Below the pieces are notes generated by a model. It was not told the origin of the DNA. It did not search any database and saw nothing but the letters and a program-made list of their open reading frames with translations. The translations under genes were made by a program, and so were the position numbers. DNA of 64,000 bases, taken from an uncultured Bacteroidales bacterium (GTDB lineage: Bacteria > Bacteroidota > Bacteroidia > Bacteroidales > UBA932). Below are positions 1-10,100 of the stretch, piece after piece (the stretch's first letter is position 1; every line of letters begins with the position of its first letter). Location: positions 62,001-126,000 of the forward strand of contig CAKUSP010000005.1 of NCBI GenBank assembly GCA_934680015.1. The letters run 5' to 3'.

Positions 1-320
1 CAATGTGAATTTACAATCCTCGTTATAATACCTAATCATAAAATTATCTATAGTACCCTTTTTATAGTATAGTAATGATAAAGTTGATATAACCCTATGC
101 TATACAAATCCCCAAATTTACAACTATTCTAAGAAACCTAAAAATCAACAAAAAGCAATTACAATTTTCAAAGATAACTATTGTTAACAAACCATCATTA
201 ATAAATTTTCCCATAGTAGGTTATACTACTTACGTAGCATTTCTAATTTATTATCATTTAAACTCTATCGGCGATAAGAATACTATTCCCATAAATAATG
301 GATATGTTTTTAAGGGAAAT

Positions 321-641
321 ATGGCTAGCGTTATTAAATTAGAACATAAAAATTGGTTAGTCTCTAACAATGAAACGAATATAATCATTAATAAATCGGA
401 TTATGGCTATATCTATAATTTTTTAACGCATTTTTCTACACCTGAAAACATAATCATAAAAAACATTGAAAACACAAATAAATATATTCTCGTCAGGGGT
501 AGAGATAAGTATACTAAAAATATATTTTATTGGCTCATTCTCTGCTATAACAATTCCATTTACGGGCCATTAAATGAAAATGAATTTTATGATTTATGTA
601 ATACCAATGGTATTAACTTATTTCAAACTAAAATAAACTGA
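321..641 (+). CDS. small hypothetical protein, possible immunity-type protein
   Basis: I do not recognise this 106-residue protein by a conserved catalytic motif. It is AT-rich and basic, with a segment reading FYWLILCYNNSIYGPLNE near the end. This resembles the 'YWII...IYGPLTEEEF' endings of small Bacteroidota proteins found beside Rhs toxins, so an immunity role is a weak inference from memory of such families. The ATG at 321 follows an AAGGGA-like stretch. The reading frame stays open upstream to base 93 without an ATG and encodes a hydrophobic stretch at about 207-260. The true N-terminus may therefore lie upstream at an unusual start codon, or the 5' end may be damaged. A strong terminator follows 21 bases after the stop. 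Confidence 0.5.
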   Translation: MASVIKLEHKNWLVSNNETNIIINKSDYGYIYNFLTHFSTPENIIIKNIENTNKYILVRGRDKYTKNIFYWLILCYNNSIYGPLNENEFYDLCNTNGINLFQTKIN

Positions 642-662
642 TAAAGTTTCACTTATTTTTCT

Positions 663-695
663 GTCTGGCAGACTTTTACGCCTGCCAGACTTTTT
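663..695 (+). terminator. Rho-independent terminator
   Basis: A perfect 9-base-pair stem (GTCTGGCAG at 663-671 with CTGCCAGAC at 682-690) has a 10-base loop and is followed by TTTTT. It ends transcription of the small gene before it. The rest of the spacer up to tonB (696-842) has no ORF; it contains only an imperfect inverted repeat around 771-808 (ACCAT...ATGGT enclosing TAGGC-AG-GCCTA). Confidence 0.8.
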
Positions 696-842
696 GTATC
701 TTGCGAACGGAACGAAAATCAGTTCTTTGCGAGCTACATCGGGTAATAGTTACGGACTTATCTATCGCGGACCATTCATCTTTAGGCAGCGCCTAGATAA
801 TGTATGGTGATGGAAGGAGTGGAAAAATTACTTAAATAAATA

Positions 843-874
843 ATTGGATTAAAAAGTAAATTTATATATCTTTG
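843..874 (+). promoter_or_regulatory. Bacteroidota-type promoter of tonB
   Basis: TATCTTTG at 867-874 matches the Bacteroidota -7 consensus TAnnTTTG, and ATTG at 843-846 lies about 20 bases upstream as the -33 element. The start codon of tonB is 31 bases downstream. Confidence 0.6.
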
Positions 875-904
875 AGGTTGGATTGATTATTAAAGATAAA
901 AGAT

Positions 905-1594
905 ATGGAAATAAAGAAAACAGAAGGGGCAAGCCTTGAGAACAAGAGACTTCTCTTTATTGAAATCGGACTAATCATAGCATTGGCTGTGACCTATGGT
1001 GCTTTTTCATGGAGCACCAAAGAGAAACAGACAGCCGTACTTGATGCCGGTCCAGCTGTTGCTATTGAGGAAGAAACTATTCCTATTACACAGGAAGCAC
1101 CTCCACCTCCACCTGAGACACCTAAGGTTCCTGTCTTGTCTGATCAGATAGACATTATAGACGATGACATACAAGTGGAAGACAACATCCTCAATCTCGA
1201 TGATAACGACGACCTCGTAATAGAGATTAAAGACTATATAGAAGGCCCTGAAGAAGAAGAAATCGAAGAAGAAGAAATCCCATATGTATTCGTAGAACAG
1301 AAGCCAAGTTTTAAAGGTGGTGATGCTAATGCATTCTCAAAATGGGTTGCTTCACAGTTGGTTTATCCTGAAATAGCAAAAGAAAACGGCGTTCAAGGAC
1401 GTGTAATGATTTCATTCACTATAAAAGCTGATGGTTCAGTAGCAAATGTGAGAGTAACTCGTAGTTTGGATCCGGCGTTGGATAAAGAAGCAGTAAGAGT
1501 AGTATCTTCTTCACCTAAATGGACCCCAGGAAAGCAGAGGGATCGTGCTGTTAACGTAACATACTCCCTTCCTGTAATCTTCCAATTAAGATAA
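905..1594 (+). CDS. tonB: energy transducer TonB
   Basis: TonB couples the proton-motive force of the inner membrane (through ExbB/ExbD) to outer-membrane receptors. The 229-residue protein has one N-terminal membrane segment (about 16-36), then a short periplasmic linker with a proline run (APPPPPETP, about 65-73) and an acidic stretch rich in Asp and Glu (about 83-125). The C-terminal TonB domain (about 135-229) shows the family pattern of YPEIAKENGVQGRV, then VRVTRSLDPALDKEAVRVV, then WTPGKQR. It has its own promoter and terminator and so is monocistronic. It could energise the two TonB-dependent receptors encoded later in the window, though Bacteroidota usually carry several tonB genes. 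Confidence 0.9.
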   Translation: MEIKKTEGASLENKRLLFIEIGLIIALAVTYGAFSWSTKEKQTAVLDAGPAVAIEEETIPITQEAPPPPPETPKVPVLSDQIDIIDDDIQVEDNILNLDDNDDLVIEIKDYIEGPEEEEIEEEEIPYVFVEQKPSFKGGDANAFSKWVASQLVYPEIAKENGVQGRVMISFTIKADGSVANVRVTRSLDPALDKEAVRVVSSSPKWTPGKQRDRAVNVTYSLPVIFQLR

Positions 1595-1615
1595 TTACTA
1601 AAAATTATATTTTTT

Positions 1616-1645
1616 AGGCCCGTCCTTTAGGGATGGGCCTTTTTT
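1616..1645 (+). terminator. Rho-independent terminator after tonB
   Basis: A 10-base-pair stem (AGGCCCGTCC with GGATGGGCCT, one G-U pair) with a 5-base loop is followed by a run of T. It separates tonB from hflX. Confidence 0.85.
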
Positions 1646-1671
1646 GAATACCTTTCAAGCGAGATAATAAT

Positions 1672-2856
1672 ATGAATGATAATAAGATAGAAAAAGCAGT
1701 ATTTGTAGGCATAATAAAGCCAGAAGACAATGAATGCAAGATAAATGAATATCTCGACGAACTTCAATTTCTAGCTGAAACTGCTGGAGTAATTGGAGAT
1801 AAGAAGTTCATACAAAGACTTGACAAGCCAGAAAAAGCTACATACATTAGAAGCGGAAAACTTGAAGAGATAGCAGCATATTGTGAAGAAAACGAAATTA
1901 ACTATGTTATTTTCGATGACGAACTCACGGGAATGCAACAAAGAAATATAGAAAAAGTCATCAAAACAAGTTCCGTTATTGATAGAACAAGCCTTATTCT
2001 CGAAATATTCGCGCAGAGAGCGAAAACATCGTATGCAAAGATGCAGGTAGAATTGGCCCGATATAATTACATGCTTCCAAGATTGGCAGGTATGTGGACT
2101 CACCTGGAAAGGCAAAGAGGAGGTAGAGGTACTCGTGGCGGAATGGGTGAAACACAGATAGAAGTTGATAGAAGAATCGTTAAAGAGCGCATAACTCTTC
2201 TTAAAGAGCAATTAAAGAAAGTAGATAGACAGATGGCCACACAACGCGGAAATCGCGGAAATATGGTACGTCTAGCCCTTGTAGGATACACTAATGTAGG
2301 CAAATCCACAATCATGAATCTTCTAGCCAAATCTGATGTATTTGCGGAAAATAAACTATTTGCGACACTTGATACAACAGTTCGTAAGGTTGTGATAGAA
2401 AATGTACCATTCCTTTTGAGCGATACCGTAGGCTTCATTAGAAAACTACCTACACAACTAATAGAGGCCTTTAAAAGCACCCTTGATGAAGTAAGAGAGG
2501 CTGACATACTGCTTCATGTGGTGGATATTAGCGCACCAGATTTTGAGGAACAGATGAAAACTGTAGAAAAAACGTTAGCGGACATAGGTGCAAAAGACAA
2601 ACCTGTATATGTCATTTTCAATAAAGTAGATGCCTATACATACACACCCTACGATGATTTCTCACTAGAGCCTAAAACAAAAGATAATATAACGCTTGAT
2701 GAATTAAAAAATAGCTGGATAGCCAACGAGAAATCTCCTTGTATATTTATATCAGCTAAAAACAAAACGAATATAATAAAACTCCGCAACGACCTATACA
2801 AGATGGTTGCGGAGATTCATGCGGGACGCTACCCTTTTGATAATTTTCTGTGGTAG
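1672..2856 (+). CDS. hflX: GTPase HflX
   Basis: HflX is a ribosome-associated GTPase that splits stalled 70S ribosomes under stress. The 394-residue protein has the N-terminal HflX domain (1 to about 190), including the glycine-rich RGGRGTRGGMGETQIEVDRR segment. The G domain (about 200-370) follows, with G1 GYTNVGKST, G3 DTVGF and G4 NKVD, and the family-typical RKLPTQLIEAFKSTLDEV after G3. The length is normal. It lies 7 bases from the oppositely oriented frdB, so the two genes converge without a visible terminator. Confidence 0.95.
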   Translation: MNDNKIEKAVFVGIIKPEDNECKINEYLDELQFLAETAGVIGDKKFIQRLDKPEKATYIRSGKLEEIAAYCEENEINYVIFDDELTGMQQRNIEKVIKTSSVIDRTSLILEIFAQRAKTSYAKMQVELARYNYMLPRLAGMWTHLERQRGGRGTRGGMGETQIEVDRRIVKERITLLKEQLKKVDRQMATQRGNRGNMVRLALVGYTNVGKSTIMNLLAKSDVFAENKLFATLDTTVRKVVIENVPFLLSDTVGFIRKLPTQLIEAFKSTLDEVREADILLHVVDISAPDFEEQMKTVEKTLADIGAKDKPVYVIFNKVDAYTYTPYDDFSLEPKTKDNITLDELKNSWIANEKSPCIFISAKNKTNIIKLRNDLYKMVAEIHAGRYPFDNFLW

Positions 2857-2862
2857 TGTTAA

Positions 2863-3642
2863 CTACTCTGAAAATTTAGCTTTAAGGAATTCCCTATTAA
2901 GTCTTGCGATATGTGAAACTGTGATACCTTTCGGGCATTCTAGTTCACATGCGCGAGTGTTAGTACAGTTACCAAAACCCAATTCATCCATTTTAGCTAC
3001 CATAGCCCTTGCGCGCTTTTTTGCTTCAGGACGACCCTGTGGCAAAAGTGCTAAAGAACTAACTCTAGCCGCAACGAACAACATGGCTGAACCATTCTTA
3101 CATGTAGCAACGCAAGCACCACATCCCACACATGCAGCAGCATCCATACTTTCCTCAGCCTTATCATGAGGAATAAGAAGAGTGTTAGCATCTTGAGCCG
3201 AACCTGTGTTAACTGAGATAAACCCACCTGCTTGGAGGATTTTATCAAATGCTCTGCGATCTACTACTAGGTCCTTAATAACAGGAAAAGCGGCGCTTCT
3301 AAAAGGTTCCACTGTAATAGTAGCACCATCTTTAAAATGACGCATAAACAATTGACATGTCGTAACATGATCATCTGGACCATGAGCACGTCCATCTATA
3401 TAAAGTGAACAAGCACCACATATACCCTCGCGGCAATCGTGATCAAAAGATACAGGACCACTACTTTGACATCCCCTTTCAACAGCTACAGGATCGTTAC
3501 CATCCTTAATCAGCTGTTCATTGAGAATATCCAACATCTCAAGAAAAGATGCATCTTCCTCGATACCGCTAATGTGGTATGTCTCAAAGTGACCTTTTGC
3601 CTTGGCGTTCTTTTGACGCCATATTTTAAGATTGAATTCCAT
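2863..3642 (-). CDS. frdB: fumarate reductase/succinate dehydrogenase iron-sulfur subunit
   Basis: This subunit passes electrons between the flavoprotein and the quinone site. The 259-residue protein has the [2Fe-2S] cysteines in CREGICGAC (C70, C75, C78) with C96 after them. The ferredoxin-like motif [11 protein letters not shown] begins at C171, and [12 protein letters not shown] near the C-terminus supplies the remaining cysteines for the other clusters. It starts 4 bases after frdA, so the two are co-transcribed on the minus strand. The direction of catalysis (succinate oxidation or fumarate reduction) cannot be told from sequence; anaerobic Bacteroidales use it as fumarate reductase. Confidence 0.93.
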   Translation of the reverse strand: MEFNLKIWRQKNAKAKGHFETYHISGIEEDASFLEMLDILNEQLIKDGNDPVAVERGCQSSGPVSFDHDCREGICGACSLYIDGRAHGPDDHVTTCQLFMRHFKDGATITVEPFRSAAFPVIKDLVVDRRAFDKILQAGGFISVNTGSAQDANTLLIPHDKAEESMDAAACVGCGACVATCKNGSAMLFVAARVSSLALLPQGRPEAKKRARAMVAKMDELGFGNCTNTRACELECPKGITVSHIARLNREFLKAKFSE

Positions 3643-3646
3643 TTCC

Positions 3647-5593
3647 TTAATCTTTGTAATTTCTTGTTTTCACTTCAATAAATTCGTAATTAAGAGGTTC
3701 CTTGTGAAGTTCTGGCTCTTGAGTTTCGCCCTTATACTCCCATGCAGCTACATACATGAAGTTCTTATCATCTCTCTTCGCCTCACCATCTTCAGTCTGG
3801 CTTTCGACGCGGAAATGTCCTCCACAAGATTCTTTTCTCTCATATGCATCACGAGCCATCAACTTACCTATCTCGAAGAAATCCTCAAGACGAAGAGCTT
3901 TCTCAAGTTCCTGGTTGAACTCGTATTGAGTACCAGTAACTTTTACATTCTTATAGAAATCCTCTTTTAAAGCATCTATTTCAACTATAGCTTTCTTTAA
4001 GCCTTCAGCATCACGAGCCATACCTACATATTCCCACATTATATGACCTAATTTCTTGTGTATAACATCGACAGGTTCTTTTCCATTAATTGAGAATAAT
4101 TTATCGATACGAGCTTGTACAGCCTTTTCAGCCTCTATAAACTCTACGGTATTTACATCTGTTTTAGGCTCCGAGAACTTCTTAGATAGATAATCGCCAA
4201 TGGTAACAGGCAAGATGAAATAGCCATCTGCCAAGCCCTGCATTAGGGCAGAAGCGCCAAGTCGGTTTCCACCATGATCAGAGAAATTGGCTTCACCTAT
4301 AGCATATAGTCCTGGAATAGTGGTTTCCAAATCATAATCTACCCATATACCTCCCATCGTATAGTGTATAGCAGGATATATCATCATAGGCTCTTCCCAT
4401 GGAGATGTCGCAGTAATCTTCTCGTACATATCGAACAAATTACCATAACGCTCCGCTACCTTCTTATGTCCCAATCTAGCAATAGCATTTGAAAAATCTA
4501 GGAACACGGCCTTTCCTGTCTCATTTACACCATAACCTGCATCACATCTTTCTTTAGCAGCACGCGATGCAACATCACGAGGTACAAGATTACCGAATGC
4601 TGGATAACGACGCTCTAGATAGTAATCACGATCCTCTTCCGGTATTTGAGAAGGCTTTATCTCATGTTTACGTAACTTTGCTACATCTTCAAGTTTCTTT
4701 GGAACCCAAATACGACCATCATTACGCAAAGACTCAGACATAAGAGTTAACTTACACTGCTGTTCACCATGAACAGGAATACACGTAGGATGTATCTGAG
4801 CAAAGCAAGGATTAGCAAAGTAAGCACCTTTCTTCCAGCATTGTACTGCCGCAGACCCGTTACTATTCATTGCATTTGTAGATAGAAAATAGGTATTTCC
4901 ATATCCTCCTGTAGCTATAACCACGGCATGAGCTCCGAACCTTTCAAGCTGTCCTGTCACTAGGTTACGCGCTATAATACCCTTAGCTTCACCATTAACA
5001 ACGACAAGATCCAACATCTCATAACGGGGATAACTTGTTACTGTACCAGCTGCTATCTGACGATTAAGAGCGGCATATGCTCCTAGTAGTAACTGCTGGC
5101 CGGTTTGTCCCCTTGCATAAAAGGTTCTACTTACTTGAACACCACCAAAAGAACGATTTGAAAGATATCCACCATATTCGCGTGCAAAAGGAACTCCTTG
5201 AGCAGCACACTGATCTATAATAGAAGCACTAACCTCTGCAAGACGATATACATTTGCCTCACGAGAGCGATAATCTCCACCCTTTATAGTGTCATAAAAA
5301 AGACGATATACGGAATCGTTATCGTTCTGGTAATTCTTGGCAGCATTTATACCTCCCTGTGCTGCAATAGAGTGCGCGCGACGTGGAGAATCACTGATAC
5401 AAAAGATCTTTACATTATATCCCAGTTCGCCTAGCGAAGCAGCTGCAGAAGCACCTCCTAGTCCGGTACCAACCACGATAATGTCTAGTTTTCTTTTGTT
5501 GTTAGGGCTGACAAGATGAATTTCTGACTTATGCTTGGTCCACTTTTCGGCCAATGGTCCGTCAGGAATTTTGGAAATAAGTTTATCTGCCAT
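3647..5593 (-). CDS. frdA: fumarate reductase/succinate dehydrogenase flavoprotein subunit
   Basis: This is the catalytic subunit interconverting succinate and fumarate. The 648-residue protein has the FAD-binding loop VGTGLGG (41-47). The segment [11 protein letters not shown] contains H74, the expected attachment site for covalent FAD. The family active-site region follows around [11 protein letters not shown], and the [10 protein letters not shown] motif lies near residues 410-420. Length and motifs fit the type B enzymes of Bacteroidota. The usual partner, the di-haem cytochrome b anchor (frdC/sdhC), is not adjacent: only 21 bases separate frdA from ruvB upstream, and frdB is followed by hflX. 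Confidence 0.94.
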   Translation of the reverse strand: MADKLISKIPDGPLAEKWTKHKSEIHLVSPNNKRKLDIIVVGTGLGGASAAASLGELGYNVKIFCISDSPRRAHSIAAQGGINAAKNYQNDNDSVYRLFYDTIKGGDYRSREANVYRLAEVSASIIDQCAAQGVPFAREYGGYLSNRSFGGVQVSRTFYARGQTGQQLLLGAYAALNRQIAAGTVTSYPRYEMLDLVVVNGEAKGIIARNLVTGQLERFGAHAVVIATGGYGNTYFLSTNAMNSNGSAAVQCWKKGAYFANPCFAQIHPTCIPVHGEQQCKLTLMSESLRNDGRIWVPKKLEDVAKLRKHEIKPSQIPEEDRDYYLERRYPAFGNLVPRDVASRAAKERCDAGYGVNETGKAVFLDFSNAIARLGHKKVAERYGNLFDMYEKITATSPWEEPMMIYPAIHYTMGGIWVDYDLETTIPGLYAIGEANFSDHGGNRLGASALMQGLADGYFILPVTIGDYLSKKFSEPKTDVNTVEFIEAEKAVQARIDKLFSINGKEPVDVIHKKLGHIMWEYVGMARDAEGLKKAIVEIDALKEDFYKNVKVTGTQYEFNQELEKALRLEDFFEIGKLMARDAYERKESCGGHFRVESQTEDGEAKRDDKNFMYVAAWEYKGETQEPELHKEPLNYEFIEVKTRNYKD

Positions 5594-5614
5594 TTTATAT
5601 AAAATTTAGTTGTT

Positions 5615-6637
5615 TTAAAACAAAAGGTCTCCACTATTTTTATTAACAGTATCGACTCCCATATGCTTATAAGCCAAATCAGTAGCTATTCTACCACGCT
5701 GAGTACGAACGATAAAGCCCTCCTTTATAAGAAAAGGTTCATACACTTCCTCATAAGTACCCTGATCCTCCCCTATCGCTGTGGCAATAGTACTAGCTCC
5801 GACAGGCCCTCCTTTAAAATTATTGATTATCGTACCCAATATCTTATTATCTACAGAATCCAACCCTCGGGTATCTATTTTAAGTTTATCCAGAGCGAAC
5901 TTGGCTATATTTAAGTCAATTTTACCATCGCCTACCACCTGAGCAAAATCACGAACTCTCCTTAATAAAGAATTAGCTATACGAGGAGTACCACGGCTAC
6001 GCATCGCGATTTCTCTTGCAGCCTGTTCATCTATGGAAACTTTCAATATAGATGCGCTTCTTTTTACTATTTTAGTTAAATCAGTGACATCATAATATTC
6101 TAAAGCACAAGTAATTCCGAATCGTGCACGCAAAGGGGCCGTAAGCAATCCGCTTCGGGTTGTAGCCCCTACTAAAGTAAACGGATTTAAAGAAATACGA
6201 ACAGATCTAGCACCAGGACCTTTATCTATCATAATGTCGATAACAAAATCCTCCATAGCAGAGTAAAGATACTCTTCCACCTCAGGACTTAAACGATGAA
6301 TTTCGTCTATGAAAAGTACATCACCCTTTTCTAGAGAAGTTAGAAGCCCGGCCAAATCTCCTGGCTTGTCTAACACTGGACCTGATGTTATCTTTAAATT
6401 CACACCCATCTCATTTGCTATAATATGGGCCAATGTAGTCTTTCCCAATCCTGGAGGCCCATGAAATAGTGTGTGGTCTAAAGACTCCCCTCTTAGTTTA
6501 GCAGCTTTTATATAAATATGTAAATTAGACACAATCTCCCCTTGCCCAGTGAAATCTTCCAATTCCTGAGGGCGAATAATTCCATCCAAATCCTTATCTT
6601 TGCTTTCGACAGCGCTATGAGGGTTGAATTCTGCCAT
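5615..6637 (-). CDS. ruvB: Holliday junction branch migration ATPase RuvB
   Basis: RuvB is the hexameric motor that, with RuvA, drives branch migration of Holliday junctions. The 340-residue AAA+ protein has Walker [10 protein letters not shown] (about 60-68), Walker B DEIHRL, sensor 1 GATTRSGLL, and the C-terminal winged helix ending in TQRGRIAT near residue 317. It precedes frdA by 21 bases and could be co-transcribed with it, an unusual pairing. The 5' side faces the AT-rich spacer shared with the divergent mfd. Confidence 0.95.
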   Translation of the reverse strand: MAEFNPHSAVESKDKDLDGIIRPQELEDFTGQGEIVSNLHIYIKAAKLRGESLDHTLFHGPPGLGKTTLAHIIANEMGVNLKITSGPVLDKPGDLAGLLTSLEKGDVLFIDEIHRLSPEVEEYLYSAMEDFVIDIMIDKGPGARSVRISLNPFTLVGATTRSGLLTAPLRARFGITCALEYYDVTDLTKIVKRSASILKVSIDEQAAREIAMRSRGTPRIANSLLRRVRDFAQVVGDGKIDLNIAKFALDKLKIDTRGLDSVDNKILGTIINNFKGGPVGASTIATAIGEDQGTYEEVYEPFLIKEGFIVRTQRGRIATDLAYKHMGVDTVNKNSGDLLF

Positions 6638-6659
6638 TATTCACTGCATTTCATAAAAA

Positions 6660-6875
6660 CATACAAATATAAGTTTTTTAATTTAATTTTTTTTGTTTTT
6701 TATGTTATTGTGGAAATGTTAATAACTTTAATTTAGAACTGATTTTCAATTCTTTATAGTGTTAATTATTTTGGATAAGTTATGGAAAATGATGTTAAAA
6801 GTATGTTGATAACTTTTATATGTGAGATATCAACAGTGAAATACACGGTTTTTCCACAGAGTTATTAACAATTTT
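6660..6875. other. candidate replication origin (AT-rich spacer with DnaA-box-like sites)
   Basis: The divergent spacer between ruvB and mfd has a T/A tract (6666-6705) followed by a cluster of 9-mers close to the DnaA box TTATCCACA. Single-mismatch matches are TTTGGATAA (6770-6778), TGTTGATAA (6804-6812) and TTTTCCACA (6850-6858). Two-mismatch matches are TGTGGAAAT (6709-6717), TGTTAATAA (6717-6725), ATATCAACA (6827-6835) and TTATTAACA (6862-6870). Hand-counted samples suggest that strand base skew flips across this point. dnaA itself is not in the window, which is common for Bacteroidota origins. The alternative is simply an AT-rich double promoter region. Confidence 0.45.
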
Positions 6876-9800
6876 ATGGTCATAGATAATAAAGCGGAAA
6901 GTATTCTTAAAAATGAATTAACGCATAGTGACGAAGTATTTTGTAAATCCTTGTTCTTTTCTGCAAAATGGTTCGTTATGAGTGCGTGCATTCATGATGG
7001 ACTTCATTTGGTGGTGCTACCTGATCAAGAAAATGCAGAGTATTGTGCTTCCGATTTATATAATTTTATAGAGGGAGATAATATTTTTTTCCTACCTAAA
7101 ACAGGAGAAGGAGTGGAAAAAAGTAATTTTAAATCTACTTTAAATGTACAAAGAACCACCTCAGTTCAGAGAATAGTTAATTATAAGAAAGGCGAACTTT
7201 CTATAATAGTAACGTATCCTGATGCTTTAGATGAATTGATTCCGCTTAATAAATCCATCGTTAACTCTGAACATACTTTACATAAAGGGGATGAGATATC
7301 TCATGATAGATTGATAAATATATTAGGTGATTCTGGATATGAAAGAGTGGATTTCGTATCATATCCTGGCACATTTGCAGTTAGAGGAAGCATAATAGAT
7401 TTCTTTTCTTATTCTAATAATGAAGCATACAGGATATCTTTTTGGGGAGATGAGATAGAGTCTATACATGTGTTCGATTGTAATACCCAGTTGTCAAAAA
7501 GTGAAATAGATAGTGCACAGATAATATCTAATATAATATGTGAGGAAAGCGCTGGAGAACAAAATATTATGGATTCACTGCCAGAGGGAAGTGTGGTTTG
7601 GTATGATTCATTTGATATGTATAAGGGTAGGGACTTTGTTAAATCAGCATCTGCCTATAGACGCGTTTATTTTGAGGTTCCTTTAGATCGAAAGGATGTG
7701 AATCCAGTAGAATTTCATATATCTCCACCTCCAGTATTTAATAAAAATTTTGAACTGCTAACTTCAGATATAAGAAATAAAATTGAAGGCGGTTATGAGG
7801 TGTATGTATATTGTGAGAAGAAAAGTCAGTCAGAGAGAATAGTATCTATACTCGAAAAAGATTTATGTCCTCTTCCTAATTTCGTAATAGGAAAGAATAT
7901 CCATGCAGGATTTATAGATAATGCTGACAAAATATGCTGTTACACCGATCATGAAATATTCGATAGATTCCATAGGGTGTTTCTTCGGAAGTCTGTTGAG
8001 AAAACAGAACAATTGACTATAAATGATTTGGCTTCTTTTAATGTGGGCGATTATATAGTGCATATAGATCATGGAATAGGTGTTTTTGGTGGATTGGTAC
8101 GTATAAAAGATGACAAGGGACGCTATAAGGAAGTAGTCAAGTTAACTTATAAAGATGGTGATGTAGTTTTTGTGTCTGTTCATGGTTTACATAAAATATC
8201 AAGATATCGCTCAAAGGATGGTGAAGCTCCTAAGATAAATAAACTTGGTTCCAAGACGTGGTTAACCTTAAAGAATAATACTAAAAAGAAGGTTAAGGAT
8301 ATAGCTAAGGAACTTATTCAATTATATGCAAAGCGCAGAGCTTCCAATGGATTTGCATATTCAGCGGATTCTTATCTTCAAGACGAATTAGAATCGTCAT
8401 TTATGTACGAAGATACTCCAGATCAGGAAGAAGCCACAAGGGCTATAAAAAGGGATATGGAGGATACTCCACCGATGGACAGGCTGATATGTGGAGATGT
8501 AGGGTTTGGAAAGACAGAATTGGCCATAAGAGCTGCATTTAAGGCGGTTGCTGATGGAAAGCAGGTGGCAGTTCTAGTACCGACGACCATATTGGCCCTA
8601 CAACATTATAATACATTTTCAAACAGACTGAAGGGACTTCCATGTAATGTGGATTATGTGAGCAGGTTACGTACATCATCAGAGGTAAAACAGATAAAAG
8701 AAAATTTAAAATCGGGAAGAATTGATATCCTTATCGGAACTCATAAAATACTCGCTAAAGAATTTGAATTTAAAGATTTAGGGCTTCTTATAATAGATGA
8801 AGAACAGAAATTCGGTGTGTCTGCGAAGGAGAAATTAAGACAGTTACAGGCCAATATAGACACCCTTACTTTAACGGCTACCCCTATTCCGAGAACCCTG
8901 CAGTTTTCTTTACTTGGTGCGAGAGATTTGAGTATTATATCTACCCCACCGCCCAACAGAATTCCTATTCAAACGGAGGTTATTCTTTTCGATGAAAAGG
9001 AGATACGTTCTATTATAGAATATGAATTAAAAAGAGGAGGTCAAGTATTTTTCGTACATAATAGAGTAGAGGAATTGTCTGGTGTGGAGGATATACTGCA
9101 TCGTTTGGTTCCAGACATGCGAATATGTGTCGCACATGGACAGATGCCAGCAAAAGAACTGGAAGATAAAATGCTTGGATTTATTAATGGCGACTACGAT
9201 CTTCTATTATGCACAACCATAATAGAAAACGGATTGGACATTCCTAATGCAAATACCATCATTATAAATCAAGCTCAAAATATAGGATTGAGTGATTTGC
9301 ATCAGCTGAGAGGGAGAGTGGGAAGAAGTAATAAGAAGTCATTTTGTTACCTTATAGTTCCTCCTCTATCTACAGTTACTGATGATGCGCGTAAACGTCT
9401 TAAAGCCATAGAAGAATTTTCAGATTTAGGAAGTGGCTTTAATATCGCCATGCAGGACCTAGATATACGCGGAGCTGGAAATCTATTAGGAGCAGAGCAA
9501 AGTGGATTTATAACTGAGATGGGTTATGAGACTTATCACAAGATTCTTTCAGAGGCGATGGAAGAGTTAGGTCTTGAAACAGGGCAAAGTTTCAGTGGAA
9601 AAAAAGTTAAATTATCGATAGATTGTACCATAGAAACGGATCAAATGGCACTTATTCCTGATGAATATATAGATATAACGGCTGAAAAGATGCGTATTTA
9701 TAAGCAGTTGGATTCTTATTTTTCTGAAAAGGAAATAGATCGTTTACATGATCAATTGGTCGATAGATTCGGAGAGTGTCCAGCGCCGGTGGATAATTTA

Positions 9801-10058
9801 TTTGACATAGTGAAAATAAGAAATATAGGTCAGCAGTTGGGTTTTGAGAAGATAATCATCAAAAATGGCATGCTAATATGCTTCTTTATATCTAATCCAC
9901 AGTCGGACTATTTCACATCCGATGACTTCGCTAAACTTTTGCAAAAAATAAACAATTCGCAATTTACTTTAAAACAGACAGAAGAAAGGTTGAAATTGGT
10001 TACAAGGGGTATTAACTCAACAAAAGAAGCATTGGCAGCTTTTAAGAAATTGCAATAA
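6876..10058 (+). CDS. mfd: transcription-repair coupling factor Mfd
   Basis: Mfd removes RNA polymerase stalled at lesions and recruits UvrA. The 1060-residue protein has the UvrB-like N-terminal part. The RNAP-interacting CarD-like domain (around 385-450) begins near FNVGDYIVHIDHGIGVFGG. The superfamily 2 translocase follows, with Walker A GDVGFGKTE near residues 540-548, DEEQ box, TATPIPRTLQ and motif VI GRVGRS. The C-terminal TRCF domain (about 900-1030) is present. It is about 90 residues shorter than the E. coli protein, which is normal for this phylum. It is the first gene to the right of the candidate origin. Confidence 0.95.
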   Translation: MVIDNKAESILKNELTHSDEVFCKSLFFSAKWFVMSACIHDGLHLVVLPDQENAEYCASDLYNFIEGDNIFFLPKTGEGVEKSNFKSTLNVQRTTSVQRIVNYKKGELSIIVTYPDALDELIPLNKSIVNSEHTLHKGDEISHDRLINILGDSGYERVDFVSYPGTFAVRGSIIDFFSYSNNEAYRISFWGDEIESIHVFDCNTQLSKSEIDSAQIISNIICEESAGEQNIMDSLPEGSVVWYDSFDMYKGRDFVKSASAYRRVYFEVPLDRKDVNPVEFHISPPPVFNKNFELLTSDIRNKIEGGYEVYVYCEKKSQSERIVSILEKDLCPLPNFVIGKNIHAGFIDNADKICCYTDHEIFDRFHRVFLRKSVEKTEQLTINDLASFNVGDYIVHIDHGIGVFGGLVRIKDDKGRYKEVVKLTYKDGDVVFVSVHGLHKISRYRSKDGEAPKINKLGSKTWLTLKNNTKKKVKDIAKELIQLYAKRRASNGFAYSADSYLQDELESSFMYEDTPDQEEATRAIKRDMEDTPPMDRLICGDVGFGKTELAIRAAFKAVADGKQVAVLVPTTILALQHYNTFSNRLKGLPCNVDYVSRLRTSSEVKQIKENLKSGRIDILIGTHKILAKEFEFKDLGLLIIDEEQKFGVSAKEKLRQLQANIDTLTLTATPIPRTLQFSLLGARDLSIISTPPPNRIPIQTEVILFDEKEIRSIIEYELKRGGQVFFVHNRVEELSGVEDILHRLVPDMRICVAHGQMPAKELEDKMLGFINGDYDLLLCTTIIENGLDIPNANTIIINQAQNIGLSDLHQLRGRVGRSNKKSFCYLIVPPLSTVTDDARKRLKAIEEFSDLGSGFNIAMQDLDIRGAGNLLGAEQSGFITEMGYETYHKILSEAMEELGLETGQSFSGKKVKLSIDCTIETDQMALIPDEYIDITAEKMRIYKQLDSYFSEKEIDRLHDQLVDRFGECPAPVDNLFDIVKIRNIGQQLGFEKIIIKNGMLICFFISNPQSDYFTSDDFAKLLQKINNSQFTLKQTEERLKLVTRGINSTKEALAAFKKLQ

Positions 10059-10080
10059 TTTATGATAATTTATAAATTTG
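10049..10080 (+). promoter_or_regulatory. promoter of coaX
   Basis: TAAATTTG (10073-10080) matches TAnnTTTG, with ATTG at 10049-10052 about 20 bases upstream, overlapping the last codons of mfd. The coaX start lies 20 bases downstream, so coaX can be transcribed independently of mfd. Confidence 0.55.
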
Positions 10081-10100
10081 TAGGATTTATTTAATGATAT

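Noticed and set aside
771..808. Imperfect inverted repeat before tonB considered as a riboswitch or small RNA
   Set aside because: The pairing is interrupted, no known riboswitch core is visible, and the tonB promoter lies downstream of it.
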